From an uncultured Muribaculaceae bacterium (GTDB taxonomy: Bacteria; Bacteroidota; Bacteroidia; Bacteroidales; Muribaculaceae), in contig CANRCT010000025.1 in the NCBI GenBank assembly GCA_947629175.1, positions 1-48,542 on the forward strand: 48,542 nucleotides of DNA, in the 5' to 3' direction. A model generated the notes under the pieces. The model did not search any database and was not told where the DNA came from. It saw only the letters and a list, made by a program, of their open reading frames with translations. The stretch's first letter is position 1. Every line of letters starts with the position of its first letter. A program made the position numbers and the translations under genes. Positions 25,943 to 35,090 of the stretch are shown one piece after another.

Positions 25943-27772
25943 TTATTGTTTTATTATACTCTGAAGGTCTGAATGTTTACCTACAATTCTCTCTATAATT
26001 TTATTTTGTGCAGGTTTTAATTTGAATACTTTTTCGGAACATAGAGTTCTAAATTGCTCTTCACACGAACACTTATTGTCAAGCAAGTATTCGAATAAAT
26101 TGAAAATGTGAACCCTGTCACCAGAACTGATTTCTGCTTGTTTTACGAGTTGATTGTATAGTTCATATTGAAGATTATCTGGTAGAGTTTTTACTTCTTC
26201 CCGGATTTTTTTAATTATGAGAGTTTCTGGCTGCCCAGATACCATAAGAGCAGATAAAACAGTTTTAACTATTGGAGGAAGCATATTGTTAGATATTGAT
26301 CCAAGCCTATCGCGAGAAATCCAAAAATAATCACGAAGATCTTCACAACCCAGATATGGTTTTGACTTAAGCCATGTGCTGACTTTGGGAGTATTCCATT
26401 TTTTTAGTTTATCGCCAGAAAGGCTTGTGTTTTCCTCTGATTTATTTTCAAGTTCTTTCAAAGGAATTGCATAACCTTTGTTCTGACTTTGCCATGCATA
26501 TAATTCAGTGAAAAGAGTTGGTTCGGCATATTCAAGAATCATTAACTTAGCTAAAATATCATCTCTAAAGTCTGCGATATTAGCTACTTCTGCCAATTTT
26601 TTACGAAGCATAAATGTATTTAAAAATCGTTTTATCTGTCGGGGATTTCCGTCAAGGTTTCCTGCTATCAAGGGTGAAAGCTGAGAAATTAATCTTATTT
26701 GAGTACGAAGTGGCTTGACAACCGACGCATCAGAAATTGCCAATGCAATTTGTTCAATTCCAAATATACTGTATCTATCCTTCTTTCTAAATTCAGTAAA
26801 CGCTTTATGGACTTTGTTCAGATTAGATGCATCTAGTAAATCCTCACAAAATAATAAGGATATGTATGTCTCTACTTCTGAATCTGACAATTTCGGCAAA
26901 GAATAGGGAATTTGAATTAACTTTTCAAGATAATCAATAACAACTCTGCCATTTTCCGCAGCATCATCTCGCTCGATTAAGTCTTTATATCTATGACGAA
27001 TAGCGTCACGAACAATTCTTGGGTCAGCACCTATAATAAATGCTGTATTTTCTACATTCAAGAATAGTTTTATAGCTTCTAAATTATCTATAATTCTATC
27101 AGGTAAACATCTATCCAAATCGTCAATTAAAATGATTAGTTTTTTAATCCCAGCTTCATTGAGAAGTTCTTTAAAATCCTCCCTGAATTTACGAACCATT
27201 TGGTATTGTTCCTCAACACTTATTGCGGCACTTTCTTTTATGAATTTCTTTTGAAAGCTAGCAAAATCCGTATCTTTAATCGCATCAGCAATCTGTTGGG
27301 GGTCTGATACTAGATTTTTTGCCCAATTAAAAATTTGAAGACCGACACTTGTGCCTCCTGTCAATGATGCTGCAACAATAGGTATGGCGATATTCTTAAC
27401 GCCAAAGCCTAACATTCTCATCCAATTGACAGATTTACTAAGTTTCTTTGCTTTATTTACGACTTTCCGCCCATATGATTTATTGCGTTCGAAATTTTCA
27501 ATAATAGCGCCAATTAAGGCTGCCTTAGCATCATCATAGCCTTCGAAAACCCAACCATTGAATTGTAAACATACAATGGATTTGTTTGATGCATGTTCAT
27601 CATCATAATGCTTTTTTAAAATCTCCATAATGGTGGATTTTCCACTTCCCCAATCACCAAAAACCCCAATAGTAATAGGAAGCATATTAGGTTCATCCAC
27701 CAAACCACTAATAAGGTTGGCATGAACCTCGAATCCCAAATAATCTCGTTTCGCTATATTATCTGACCACAT
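25943..27772 (-). CDS. qatA: QatA, KAP-family P-loop ATPase of the Qat anti-phage system
   Basis: A 609-aa KAP NTPase. Walker A is GDWGSGKST near residue 37 and Walker B is LIILIDDLDRCLPD near 215. A hydrophobic segment (IAIPIVAASLTGGTSVGLQI, about 127-146) lies between them, as is common in KAP proteins, which often have membrane-associated inserts. It is the first Qat gene and follows the methyltransferase gene by 20 nt, so it is likely on the same transcript as the restriction-modification genes. Confidence 0.85.
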   Translation of the reverse strand: MWSDNIAKRDYLGFEVHANLISGLVDEPNMLPITIGVFGDWGSGKSTIMEILKKHYDDEHASNKSIVCLQFNGWVFEGYDDAKAALIGAIIENFERNKSYGRKVVNKAKKLSKSVNWMRMLGFGVKNIAIPIVAASLTGGTSVGLQIFNWAKNLVSDPQQIADAIKDTDFASFQKKFIKESAAISVEEQYQMVRKFREDFKELLNEAGIKKLIILIDDLDRCLPDRIIDNLEAIKLFLNVENTAFIIGADPRIVRDAIRHRYKDLIERDDAAENGRVVIDYLEKLIQIPYSLPKLSDSEVETYISLLFCEDLLDASNLNKVHKAFTEFRKKDRYSIFGIEQIALAISDASVVKPLRTQIRLISQLSPLIAGNLDGNPRQIKRFLNTFMLRKKLAEVANIADFRDDILAKLMILEYAEPTLFTELYAWQSQNKGYAIPLKELENKSEENTSLSGDKLKKWNTPKVSTWLKSKPYLGCEDLRDYFWISRDRLGSISNNMLPPIVKTVLSALMVSGQPETLIIKKIREEVKTLPDNLQYELYNQLVKQAEISSGDRVHIFNLFEYLLDNKCSCEEQFRTLCSEKVFKLKPAQNKIIERIVGKHSDLQSIIKQ

Positions 27773-27792
27773 AATGATTTCTGTTAAATATG

Positions 27793-29601
27793 TTATAAAG
27801 ATACTGAGGCACCATATAAATTCTCAACATAGCTATTGATGTCGTTTGAGTCCTGTAAACTAAGTAAGACAGCGCGTTGCTGTTCATTTAACTTGGGAAT
27901 GCCAAACCCTTTTACATAGTTCTTTGCATAAGAGTAGTAACCTGTCGCATAAGGTTTGGCTGTATGTTGCATATAATAGTCAAAAACCGAAGACTCAAGA
28001 ATGCGCTTTAGAACAAGTAGGTCATCCTGATTATCGCCAAAAATAGCATATCCACAGTAAATGAGCATGTTTTCATTGTCCGTATAGACAAAATGCGGAT
28101 GGTCTGTCATATACGGGAACAATAGTTTCAGTCCTCTGTCGTTAGTTGCTTGCGAACGACCAAAGGCATACCATGCTTCATAAGTCTTTTCTCCCTTATC
28201 TCGTTTGGATAATTTTATTTTATTAAGAGTTAGATACTTGTACGCCTTTGGATACTTACTCATAAATACAGCTTCAGCAATAACCCTGTTGTCCTTGTCG
28301 TATGGGAAGATTACTTTCTCTATAATATCTGGTATCTCTTCTTCAGAATGCAATATATTGGGTTTAATAATGTCGCGGCAAATACCCTTTTCAATGGGAA
28401 ACTCCATTCCATTAAGTTCCAAATAATAATATGACTCATCCGAACGTATTGGCCTAAAAATATAGACATCATTAGCGAGTGTTGCTATTCCATTCTTGAT
28501 TTGGAACATTTCCCCAAGAGATTTTCCAGCACCCTCAATCTTTCGGATGTTAAGAAGGACATCGGCATTATTAAGATGCCATCCCTTATGGTCATCAAGG
28601 CTTTCATATGATATATAATTGAACAGCATGGGTCGTTCGACAAATCCATGGGAATTTAAAATTCCTTTAGTGTAGTTTATACCACCATTCCCTTGCTTAT
28701 GAATCAAGGAAATACAAGTGTAAGCAAGGGTTTTGCCAAACACTAGTTGATTACCAAAATCCACTATTTCGAGAGTCGCATTATTTTCACGAAAATAGCT
28801 TCTCAACTGTCGGGCATTTACACTTTTAAAAAAAGAGTTGAGAGTGATATATCCAATTACACCATCTTCCCGTAAAATGCCGTATGCGATTTCAAAAAAG
28901 GGAAGATATAAATCCGCGTTCCCAGTTTTTGCAACTTTCCAGTTTGGGAGTAATGCTTTTGACTCATTGTCAATATGTTTAGCACGGACATATGGAGGAT
29001 TGCCAACGACGATATCAAATCCTCCATTTTCAGCAACACCATCCATTGAAACAAAATCAAAGCTGAGGGAATTACCCTGAAAAATTTTGAAATCGTCATC
29101 ATTTAAGATCTCACCATTTTGTAATGCAGCCAATGAAAGAAGTATTTTGCATCGGTTCACACTTAGCGCACTAACATCTACGCCGTATAAATGTTGCAGT
29201 GCCTCACGATATGACAGTCCACAGTTGATATAAAGATAGTTTGCCAAGGTATATAGAAATGCTCCACATCCGCAAGCTATATCAATGACGAGACATCTTT
29301 GTAGCTCCCTATTTCCCGTGGCTACGACTCGCTCCACAATATAATCGCGAATATATTTAGGGGTATAGACTGCACCATTCTTGGTCCTCTCCGCTTTGGG
29401 AATTGCCAACTCAAATACGTTGATAACGTCTTCGATTGACTCAATGCCTATAATAGGGATGTCTTCCAGATAATATTCGGCCAATAAACCAGTTTGAACT
29501 GTTAATGAGTTGTTTATCACGAATGATGACACGACCATACTCTCAAGACATAAGTCTTGTTCAGCATACTGGTTTATAATATTCTGTAATTCCTTATTCA
29601 T
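27793..29601 (-). CDS. Eco57I-type N6-adenine DNA methyltransferase
   Basis: A 602-aa methylase. SAM motif I is VIDIACGCGAFLYTL near residue 108; the catalytic motif is VVGNPPYVRAKH near 203. The typical pre-motif KNGAVYTPKYI precedes. The C-terminal ~250 residues probably form the target-recognition domain. No nuclease motif was seen. It overlaps the end of the type IIG gene by 8 nt, so the two form a restriction-modification pair, perhaps with this protein methylating the second strand. Confidence 0.8.
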   Translation of the reverse strand: MNKELQNIINQYAEQDLCLESMVVSSFVINNSLTVQTGLLAEYYLEDIPIIGIESIEDVINVFELAIPKAERTKNGAVYTPKYIRDYIVERVVATGNRELQRCLVIDIACGCGAFLYTLANYLYINCGLSYREALQHLYGVDVSALSVNRCKILLSLAALQNGEILNDDDFKIFQGNSLSFDFVSMDGVAENGGFDIVVGNPPYVRAKHIDNESKALLPNWKVAKTGNADLYLPFFEIAYGILREDGVIGYITLNSFFKSVNARQLRSYFRENNATLEIVDFGNQLVFGKTLAYTCISLIHKQGNGGINYTKGILNSHGFVERPMLFNYISYESLDDHKGWHLNNADVLLNIRKIEGAGKSLGEMFQIKNGIATLANDVYIFRPIRSDESYYYLELNGMEFPIEKGICRDIIKPNILHSEEEIPDIIEKVIFPYDKDNRVIAEAVFMSKYPKAYKYLTLNKIKLSKRDKGEKTYEAWYAFGRSQATNDRGLKLLFPYMTDHPHFVYTDNENMLIYCGYAIFGDNQDDLLVLKRILESSVFDYYMQHTAKPYATGYYSYAKNYVKGFGIPKLNEQQRAVLLSLQDSNDINSYVENLYGASVSL

Positions 29602-32596
29602 ATTTATGATCTATACGAGGATTTGCCATTATAGTGGACTTTTCTGCATCAGTTAGCCCATAGAGATTACAGCATATCTGGTCAATCTCATCCCACAGAT
29701 TATTAAGGAGGGGATAGTATCGTGAAGCAGAACTAATATTTGTCGCAATGGCACTGTTTGTTTCTTCAATGCGTTTTGCGATTGATACGAGACGTTTCAT
29801 TCTCTCTCCAAATAAGATGAATTCTTCTTTCGGAAAAGGAACCGGGGCGAGAAATTGTTTGTTAAATTTATAAAACCCTCCCTGTTGTGGATTCGCAATC
29901 GATTTTGCGAAATATGCAAATGGGGTGGAATTGATGATTGCTGCCATCGCATATAGTTTATCATCATTTATTTCTGGAATCTGCACAAAAAACATATTGG
30001 CATTATCACAATATGTATCCTCATGCATAACAACAGAAGCCTGTGGATTCTGCGCCGTCATTGGAATGCATATTTTCTTATAAACAGCATTGTGATTATT
30101 GGCTCTTGTAAACAAGTGCCAATATTCATTCTTATCCAACTTAGGAAAGCGACTCGTTAATGTTTGAACATTCTCTTCAATAAGTGCACGGAAATTACGC
30201 AAATATTTCCCTGCCAATGGATAACGATGCTCATATTCTGAGAATTCAATCTCAGAAACAGTTCCGTCTATAACATCATACGGGAATAAGATGAATGTAG
30301 ATTCATCACGGACAGATAGCGGGATAAAACGTTCATTGCATAGTAAAGCACGGCAAGCCCCACGTTCAATTTTAACATCTTCACACAGAGCTGATTTCCC
30401 GTAAATGTATTTATCATCAGAGCTACTTGCAATAATATGGTATGCCTTATCCCATAACACCTGAACTCCAACTTTGATATTACAAACATCTCCTAAAGTC
30501 CCGAGATCTTTTGACAGCCGCACTCGCAACGAATTGGTTTGATGGTTTTCAAATGACCATGGTGTTTCTGAGATTGTATCCTTTTCAATTTCAATACACT
30601 CTTCATTTATACTGCTTGTGTATTTGACTGTCGTCTCATTTAAAGATGTCTTGTCGCATACAATTATAGCAACGTATGTAATTCTGTCTTCAAACAAATC
30701 CGTTTCGATATAGTCATATATCGACCGAAGAATCCGTTTGCTGCTCAAAAACTTTCGGATACCTTTGCCGTAGTCTGTTTTGAAGAATCTTTTTTGTACA
30801 ATATATCCAAGGCTTCCCCTTTCATTCAGAAGCTCAACTCCTCTTTCAATAAATGGTATGGCTAAATCTATTTTACCATTTTTGCTTGATGCGTAACGTC
30901 GCTTAATGTAAATAGACATAGCTGGTAGTGCTCCATTGTAATTCTTAACTTCGACATACGGTGGGTTTCCAATCACATAGTCAAATCCTCCATGCGTAAA
31001 AACGTGTTTAAATGCGCTTTTATAATCGAAGACATTGGTCGCAGCCAATTCATCAAGATTATCTTTTATTTCAGGGACACGTTCCAGTATGTCCGGTTCT
31101 ACCAGCGAATTGCCACACTTTATATTTATTCCAACCCCTCTAAGAATTTGAGAACCATATAAACCGGCACTTCCAAAATCGCTCGGATCATATCCATCGA
31201 TAATCTTTAAAGACAATGAGAGTTTAGCAACTTCAACGCATTCCTGGTTAATGTCAACGCCATACAAACATTGGTTCACAATCAGCTTGCGACCCTCAAG
31301 ATTAAGAAACTTTTTCCCATCCTTTTCATACAGATATTGAATAGGTAAAGAGTCTTTGTTTTCTTGCAGGTTTCTTTCAATTTGTTTAGCAAGATAATCG
31401 TAAATCCCGACCAAGAACACGCCACTACCACAAGCTGGATCGAGAATGGTTTTACTTAAAATCTGCTTGTTGGTAAGTGATTGTAAATATTCCGGCGAAA
31501 TTGTATTGGTTATAGTATTATGAACCAGGTGTTCAGGCGTGGTTACAGCTCCATTGCTTTTGCGGAATTCCGATTTCAAGACATTTCCGAGAAGTCCGGC
31601 ATCGTCGTATTCTAGGTGATAACCAAGAAAGAGGTCATATATATCGCTGATGCTCTTCAATGGAATTACATCAAAACAATAAGGAGACGGATAGTATAGG
31701 AATGAAAGCAGCTCATCAAAAACGGAGTTGTTGATGTTCAACTTATGAATTTTATTGATTCTTGCAAACATCGGTCCGTCATAATGCTCAAAAAAGGTGA
31801 GATATGACGAATTTTTGAACTGCGCCCAAAAATCAGTTTTTGCGAAGTCTTTCAAAAGGCCTTCACGCTCAAGTCCGCGAGCTTCACATACTCTAATGAA
31901 TAGGATTCTATTAAGAATAATCTGAGTCCATAAATTAAGATCACTGATACCAATAACGCCATTATTACCTTCTACTATCGCCTTGGCAAGTTTGAGCCGC
32001 ACGTCACTTAAAGCTTTTGAGAAGTTCTTGTCAATAGAGTCTTTGCCTATGAACTTTGTTTTCAGATTATTGCAAATAGCCTCATCCCGCCCTAAGTATT
32101 TGTTGAGTGTTTCAAAGTTATCAGCAAAATCCGAAACCTTTAAATAAAGGATTCGTGCAAAATCTGCATTATCCGAGACCCTCGGCATAGCTGAACAATC
32201 ATAGATTGCCAATTCATCCATGTTTGTAACGATGGAATAGCCGGTACCTATAGACCAACCATACGATCTGATCTGGAAGGCCACACTTTTGTCGGTTTTT
32301 ATATTTACAGATCTTTTCTTCGCATCAAGGAAAAATAACCGCACGCGACCATTTACGAGTGTGTAATCCGGACGAGTATTAGTTGAACCGATTTCACTCA
32401 GTGCATTGCGTTCGGAAATCTCAAGTGGAACTTCTTGTAATACATGAGTAGTATTCCTGACGTTCCACCCAAATATGGCTAGCATTTGGTTAATCCAAGT
32501 GCGGGTAGTCTCTTCTGAAGCCTTATCAAGTTCACCGCGTTCACAAGCATTCCGATAATTGCCTATGAAATTCTTAAATTCATCAATTCTTGCCAT
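29594..32596 (-). CDS. Type IIG restriction-modification enzyme
   Basis: A 1000-aa fused nuclease-methylase. The N-terminal nuclease signature is STNTRPDYTL then FFLDAKKR (PD-DxK, about residues 70-95). SAM motif I is LDPACGSGVFLVG near 395, the catalytic motif VIGNPPYVEVKN near 545, and the C-terminal 400 residues are the target-recognition region. The start was set at MARIDEFKNF; upstream in-frame ATGs would run into the preceding XRE gene. It is 4 nt from the XRE stop. Standard type IIG length; no lesion seen. Confidence 0.85.
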   Translation of the reverse strand: MARIDEFKNFIGNYRNACERGELDKASEETTRTWINQMLAIFGWNVRNTTHVLQEVPLEISERNALSEIGSTNTRPDYTLVNGRVRLFFLDAKKRSVNIKTDKSVAFQIRSYGWSIGTGYSIVTNMDELAIYDCSAMPRVSDNADFARILYLKVSDFADNFETLNKYLGRDEAICNNLKTKFIGKDSIDKNFSKALSDVRLKLAKAIVEGNNGVIGISDLNLWTQIILNRILFIRVCEARGLEREGLLKDFAKTDFWAQFKNSSYLTFFEHYDGPMFARINKIHKLNINNSVFDELLSFLYYPSPYCFDVIPLKSISDIYDLFLGYHLEYDDAGLLGNVLKSEFRKSNGAVTTPEHLVHNTITNTISPEYLQSLTNKQILSKTILDPACGSGVFLVGIYDYLAKQIERNLQENKDSLPIQYLYEKDGKKFLNLEGRKLIVNQCLYGVDINQECVEVAKLSLSLKIIDGYDPSDFGSAGLYGSQILRGVGINIKCGNSLVEPDILERVPEIKDNLDELAATNVFDYKSAFKHVFTHGGFDYVIGNPPYVEVKNYNGALPAMSIYIKRRYASSKNGKIDLAIPFIERGVELLNERGSLGYIVQKRFFKTDYGKGIRKFLSSKRILRSIYDYIETDLFEDRITYVAIIVCDKTSLNETTVKYTSSINEECIEIEKDTISETPWSFENHQTNSLRVRLSKDLGTLGDVCNIKVGVQVLWDKAYHIIASSSDDKYIYGKSALCEDVKIERGACRALLCNERFIPLSVRDESTFILFPYDVIDGTVSEIEFSEYEHRYPLAGKYLRNFRALIEENVQTLTSRFPKLDKNEYWHLFTRANNHNAVYKKICIPMTAQNPQASVVMHEDTYCDNANMFFVQIPEINDDKLYAMAAIINSTPFAYFAKSIANPQQGGFYKFNKQFLAPVPFPKEEFILFGERMKRLVSIAKRIEETNSAIATNISSASRYYPLLNNLWDEIDQICCNLYGLTDAEKSTIMANPRIDHKYE

Positions 32597-32600
32597 GCTA

Positions 32601-32903
32601 TTATGAGTTTGCTTGTCCGTATTCTGCCATACCTTCTGCCACCATAGAAAGAATTTCGGAGGCATCCTCTTCGTCTTCAATAAGATTATAGACTTTGTTA
32701 GCTAACCAATATTTACGCAATTCTTCATATGGTATGCCATAAAAATGGGCTAACTGTCGCACTTGTTCTTCCCGAGCCTGTCTGTCTCCTTTTTCAATTT
32801 TACAGTAGACTGCCGTATCCATATCAATGCCTGCTGCAACTTGCCGTTGCAACAGATTTAAGGACTCCCTCAATTCTTTTAATTTCTCTTGAAAAAGCAT
32901 CAT
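32601..32903 (-). CDS. XRE-family regulator, first gene of the defence run
   Basis: A 100-aa helix-turn-helix protein (LNLLQRQVAAGIDMDTAVYC, then KIEKGDR) with an acidic helical tail (EDEEDASEIL). The start was placed at one of two adjacent ATGs (32903 or 32900), because a longer in-frame start would lie inside the -7 element at 32926-32919. It heads the 32903-19039 run and probably regulates at least the restriction-modification genes. Confidence 0.75.
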   Translation of the reverse strand: MMLFQEKLKELRESLNLLQRQVAAGIDMDTAVYCKIEKGDRQAREEQVRQLAHFYGIPYEELRKYWLANKVYNLIEDEEDASEILSMVAEGMAEYGQANS

Positions 32904-32918
32904 AGCTGTATTTTTGTG

Positions 32919-32950
32919 CAAAGATAAGGATAATTTCTAATACATGCAAG
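32919..32950 (-). promoter_or_regulatory. Promoter of the XRE-RM-Qat run
   Basis: On the minus strand CTTG (32950-32947), a 20-nt spacer and TATCTTTG (32926-32919). The -7 box matches the Bacteroidales consensus and the -33 box has one mismatch. Confidence 0.6.
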
Positions 32951-33294
32951 CACAATTGACAAAATATGTCAAGACAACCACTATCAAATAATAAAGAATC
33001 GCTTAGCTGTTTACGTCAGGACACAAGAGGACATCCCTGAGTTCCATTATTTAATAGGTCTTCGACTTTTTTACCGTTCCCAAGTCTTCCGAGTTACTCT
33101 CGCTATCTTGGGACGGCGTGTCCCTTATATCATTGTATCCCATAAAGATAAACTATTTTAGACTGTAAAATTTATAGCATCTAATTCCACATTCTTGCAC
33201 AAGCTCTTAAATATTTGTTAATCTACGTTCTTTTAGACCTGTTTTATAAAGCCTGGCGGTCTTGCGATGCCTGCCGGAAGGGTGGCCGTCGATT
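32951..33294. other. Gene-free region with nested stem-loop
   Basis: No ORF supported. A nested palindrome spans 33074-33116: CCGTTCCCAAG pairs with CTTGGGACGG with one bulge and encloses a second stem CGAG/CTCG (33090-33102). No T-run follows on either strand, so it is not a simple terminator. Confidence 0.4.
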
Positions 33295-33480
33295 TTTGAG
33301 TCGGCGAAGTTAAGGACGCGCGTGGATATGCCAAGGCCCAACGGCGCGTGCCACGGCATCACCCGTGCTGCTGTGGCAGCCTTGTCGAAATCCCCTGTGT
33401 TCACGTCCTTTGAGATTTGCCGAAAAAATTGATTCGGCAACCCTCCCGAAAGGGATCCTAAAGAAAGGGAGAAAAATCAA
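33295..33480 (+). promoter_or_regulatory. Conserved non-coding leader, family 1, copy B
   Basis: Second copy of the leader at 16820-16995, here upstream of ssb (start codon 48 nt further on). The stem GCCGAA/TTCGGC is at 33419-33424 with 33433-33438. Downstream the complementary pair is CTCCC/GGGAG instead of CCCTC/GAGGG in copy A, so pairing is kept in a different register. An extra ~20 nt (CATCACCCGTGCTGCTG region) is present. Confidence 0.75.
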
Positions 33481-33528
33481 GATTTCACCAAGTAACTCAA
33501 TTCATTAACTTTTAGCATCATCGTAATT

Positions 33529-33954
33529 ATGGAAGCTAACAACACCAACCGCACCGCCAATCGTGGCAACAACCTCGTCAACAACACCGTAGTCCGTGGT
33601 TTCATCGCCACCGAACCCGCAATCCACAACTTTGCTGAGGCAAGCGTTATCCGCTTCGCTCTCGCAGTCCGCACCAAATCGACTTCCAAGAAGTCAGGCG
33701 AGACAACCAGCCAGTCATCGCTCATCACCGTGGAGAAGTGGGCAAAGAACACCAATCTCACATCGTTCGATGCCATCAAGAAAGGGCGCCTCGTAGAGGT
33801 CAAGGGTACGCTCAAACCTAATGAGTGGAAAGCAGCCGACGGCAGCCACCGCTCCCGCATCATCCTCGGAGCACGTTCCGTGAAGGAGGTCGCCCGACCG
33901 GCCTCACAGATGGAACCGAAAGCAGAGGCACAGCCCGAGGCAGTCGCTTCTTAA
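33529..33954 (+). CDS. ssb: Single-stranded DNA-binding protein (mobile-element type)
   Basis: A 141-aa OB-fold SSB-like protein. Recognisable core: NTVVRGFIATEPAI at the first strand, VIRFALAVRT, SSLITVEKWAKN, then KKGRLVEVKGTLKPNEW and RSRIILGARSV. The C-terminal tail is rich in Ala, Pro and Glu and lacks the acidic DDIPF-like tip of housekeeping SSBs, which suggests a plasmid or ICE form that does not recruit the usual partners. It lies downstream of leader copy B and ends at a terminator. Confidence 0.8.
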   Translation: MEANNTNRTANRGNNLVNNTVVRGFIATEPAIHNFAEASVIRFALAVRTKSTSKKSGETTSQSSLITVEKWAKNTNLTSFDAIKKGRLVEVKGTLKPNEWKAADGSHRSRIILGARSVKEVARPASQMEPKAEAQPEAVAS

Positions 33955-33981
33955 TCGACAATTCACTATCCGACAGGATGT

Positions 33982-34015
33982 CCGGGGCTTCCAAATCGGG
34001 AGTCTCGGATTTTTT
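33982..34015 (+). terminator. Terminator after ssb
   Basis: CCGGGGCTTCC pairs, with G-U pairs, to GGAGTCTCGG and is followed by six Ts (34010-34015). Confidence 0.65.
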
Positions 34016-34183
34016 GATATCGCGCGGCGCCCTGCGAGAGGGCGCAATACCTATTATAAGGTTTGTTGGGCCGGTTCCAGTTATAATCGGCAAACGCCGC
34101 TGGTGGCGCGACGGGTGACTACATTGGCTCAGCGAGGAAGGGAATGACGGCTTGCGACACCCGAGTGCCCTCCGGGTCAGGAT

Positions 34184-34246
34184 GAGCGAGGGCCGGCAGA
34201 CATCTCCCTGCAGTCGAAGACTGCCTATTTGCGATACCCTCGATTC
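34184..34246 (+). repeat. 63-bp direct repeat, copy 1
   Basis: Starts GAGCGAGGGCCGGCAGAC and contains GTCGAAGACTGCCTAT and CGATACCCTCG. It differs from copy 2 at 7 of 63 positions. Confidence 0.75.
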
Positions 34247-34478
34247 ATTGTTCTTTCTCCGCTGCGCTACGAAAGCGGCAAGCCGATAACACTCCGGTGA
34301 CGGCAGCTGTCATCTTTGCCCTTCCTTTCACCTTCGCCATGCGCACACCCGTCACTGCCAATGTCGGTTTTATAAACGCCAGAGGCGAGTCGGCAGGGAC
34401 GGCGATGCACAATCATCTGCCTCGTCGCCATAACGCCAACGCTTATCGCTGCACTCCGAGTGGCTTCCGGCTCAGGGC

Positions 34479-34541
34479 GAGCGAGGGCCGTCAGACTTCT
34501 CTCTGCGGTCGAAGACTGCCTATCTTCGATACCCTCGGTTC
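34479..34541 (+). repeat. 63-bp direct repeat, copy 2
   Basis: Starts GAGCGAGGGCCGTCAGAC, 295 bp after copy 1 in the same orientation. Weaker similarity also extends about 30 nt upstream (CCGAGTGNCNTCCGG in both). Confidence 0.75.
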
Positions 34542-34693
34542 GCTCTTCACTCCGAGTTTGCTGGCTTATGGCTATGCCGAATGAGGCAAACGCAGCATTG
34601 CCATGTCCCTTTCGCCGAGCCTTTTTACATTTTCATTTACCGGTTATAAGTCAATCAAAGTCTGCCCTTTATAAATGGAACTTCTCCCGTGAG

Positions 34694-34890
34694 ACCGTCC
34701 TGTCGGGTTATCGGCGCGAAGTTAGGCATCGGAGCTGAGCGAAAAGGTCAGGCTACATTTAGGCGAGATTTCACGGTCTGCGACTGATAAATCTCGCTTA
34801 AAACCTTGTCGCTTGCACCCTTGAAAGATGCCTTTGGTATGCGCAAATAACCTCCTTACGGACGGCTCCAATGGAGCAGAAAGTGAGGGA
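34694..34890 (+). promoter_or_regulatory. Conserved non-coding leader, family 2, copy C
   Basis: About 197 nt matching 37146-37343. Shared blocks in order: GGCGCGAAGTT, AAGGTCAGGCTA, CGAGATTT, GTCTGCGACTGA, AAAACCTTGTC, ATGCGCAAATAACC, ACGGACG and GAGCAGAAAGTGAGGGA. It ends 14 nt before the start codon at 34905. The blocks GGCG..AAGTTA and CCTTGTC also occur in family 1, in the same order. Confidence 0.75.
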
Positions 34891-34904
34891 TAAAATCTCA
34901 ATCA

Positions 34905-35072
34905 ATGGCAAACAACCAACTGACACCTAATGATGAAGAGCTGATAGACTTGGCTTATTCAACCACCTACCGCAGTAGCATCCGAAAAATGATGGATGAA
35001 GCTGACACATCCCAATGCCGTGAAATCCTCCAAGGCATACTGGATGACCCTGAGATGGAATGGGAGGACTAA
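34905..35072 (+). CDS. 55-aa protein of unknown function
   Basis: A short ORF starting 14 nt after leader copy C: MANNQLTPNDEELIDLAY, then an acidic C-terminus ending PEMEWED. It is predicted helical and acidic, with one cysteine. The next gene starts 18 nt downstream. The fixed spacing to the leader, matched by copy D, supports translation. No family recognised. Confidence 0.6.
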   Translation: MANNQLTPNDEELIDLAYSTTYRSSIRKMMDEADTSQCREILQGILDDPEMEWED

Positions 35073-35090
35073 CTATTATCTAATGAAGAT

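Larger units (their letters stand above)
34016..34693. other. GC-rich, hairpin-rich gene-free region
   Basis: About 680 nt without a convincing gene. Small ORFs exist but have no start context or family likeness. A strong stem GCGCCCT/AGGGCGC lies near 34027-34046. Two copies of a 63-bp repeat are listed separately. Base composition is clearly more GC-rich than in the cargo genes. It may be a transcribed structured region or an origin-like region. Confidence 0.5.

Noticed and set aside
34297-34738. Two overlapping ORFs of 95 and 92 aa after ssb
   Set aside because: They run through GC-rich hairpins and the 63-bp repeat, lack start signals and resemble no protein family.
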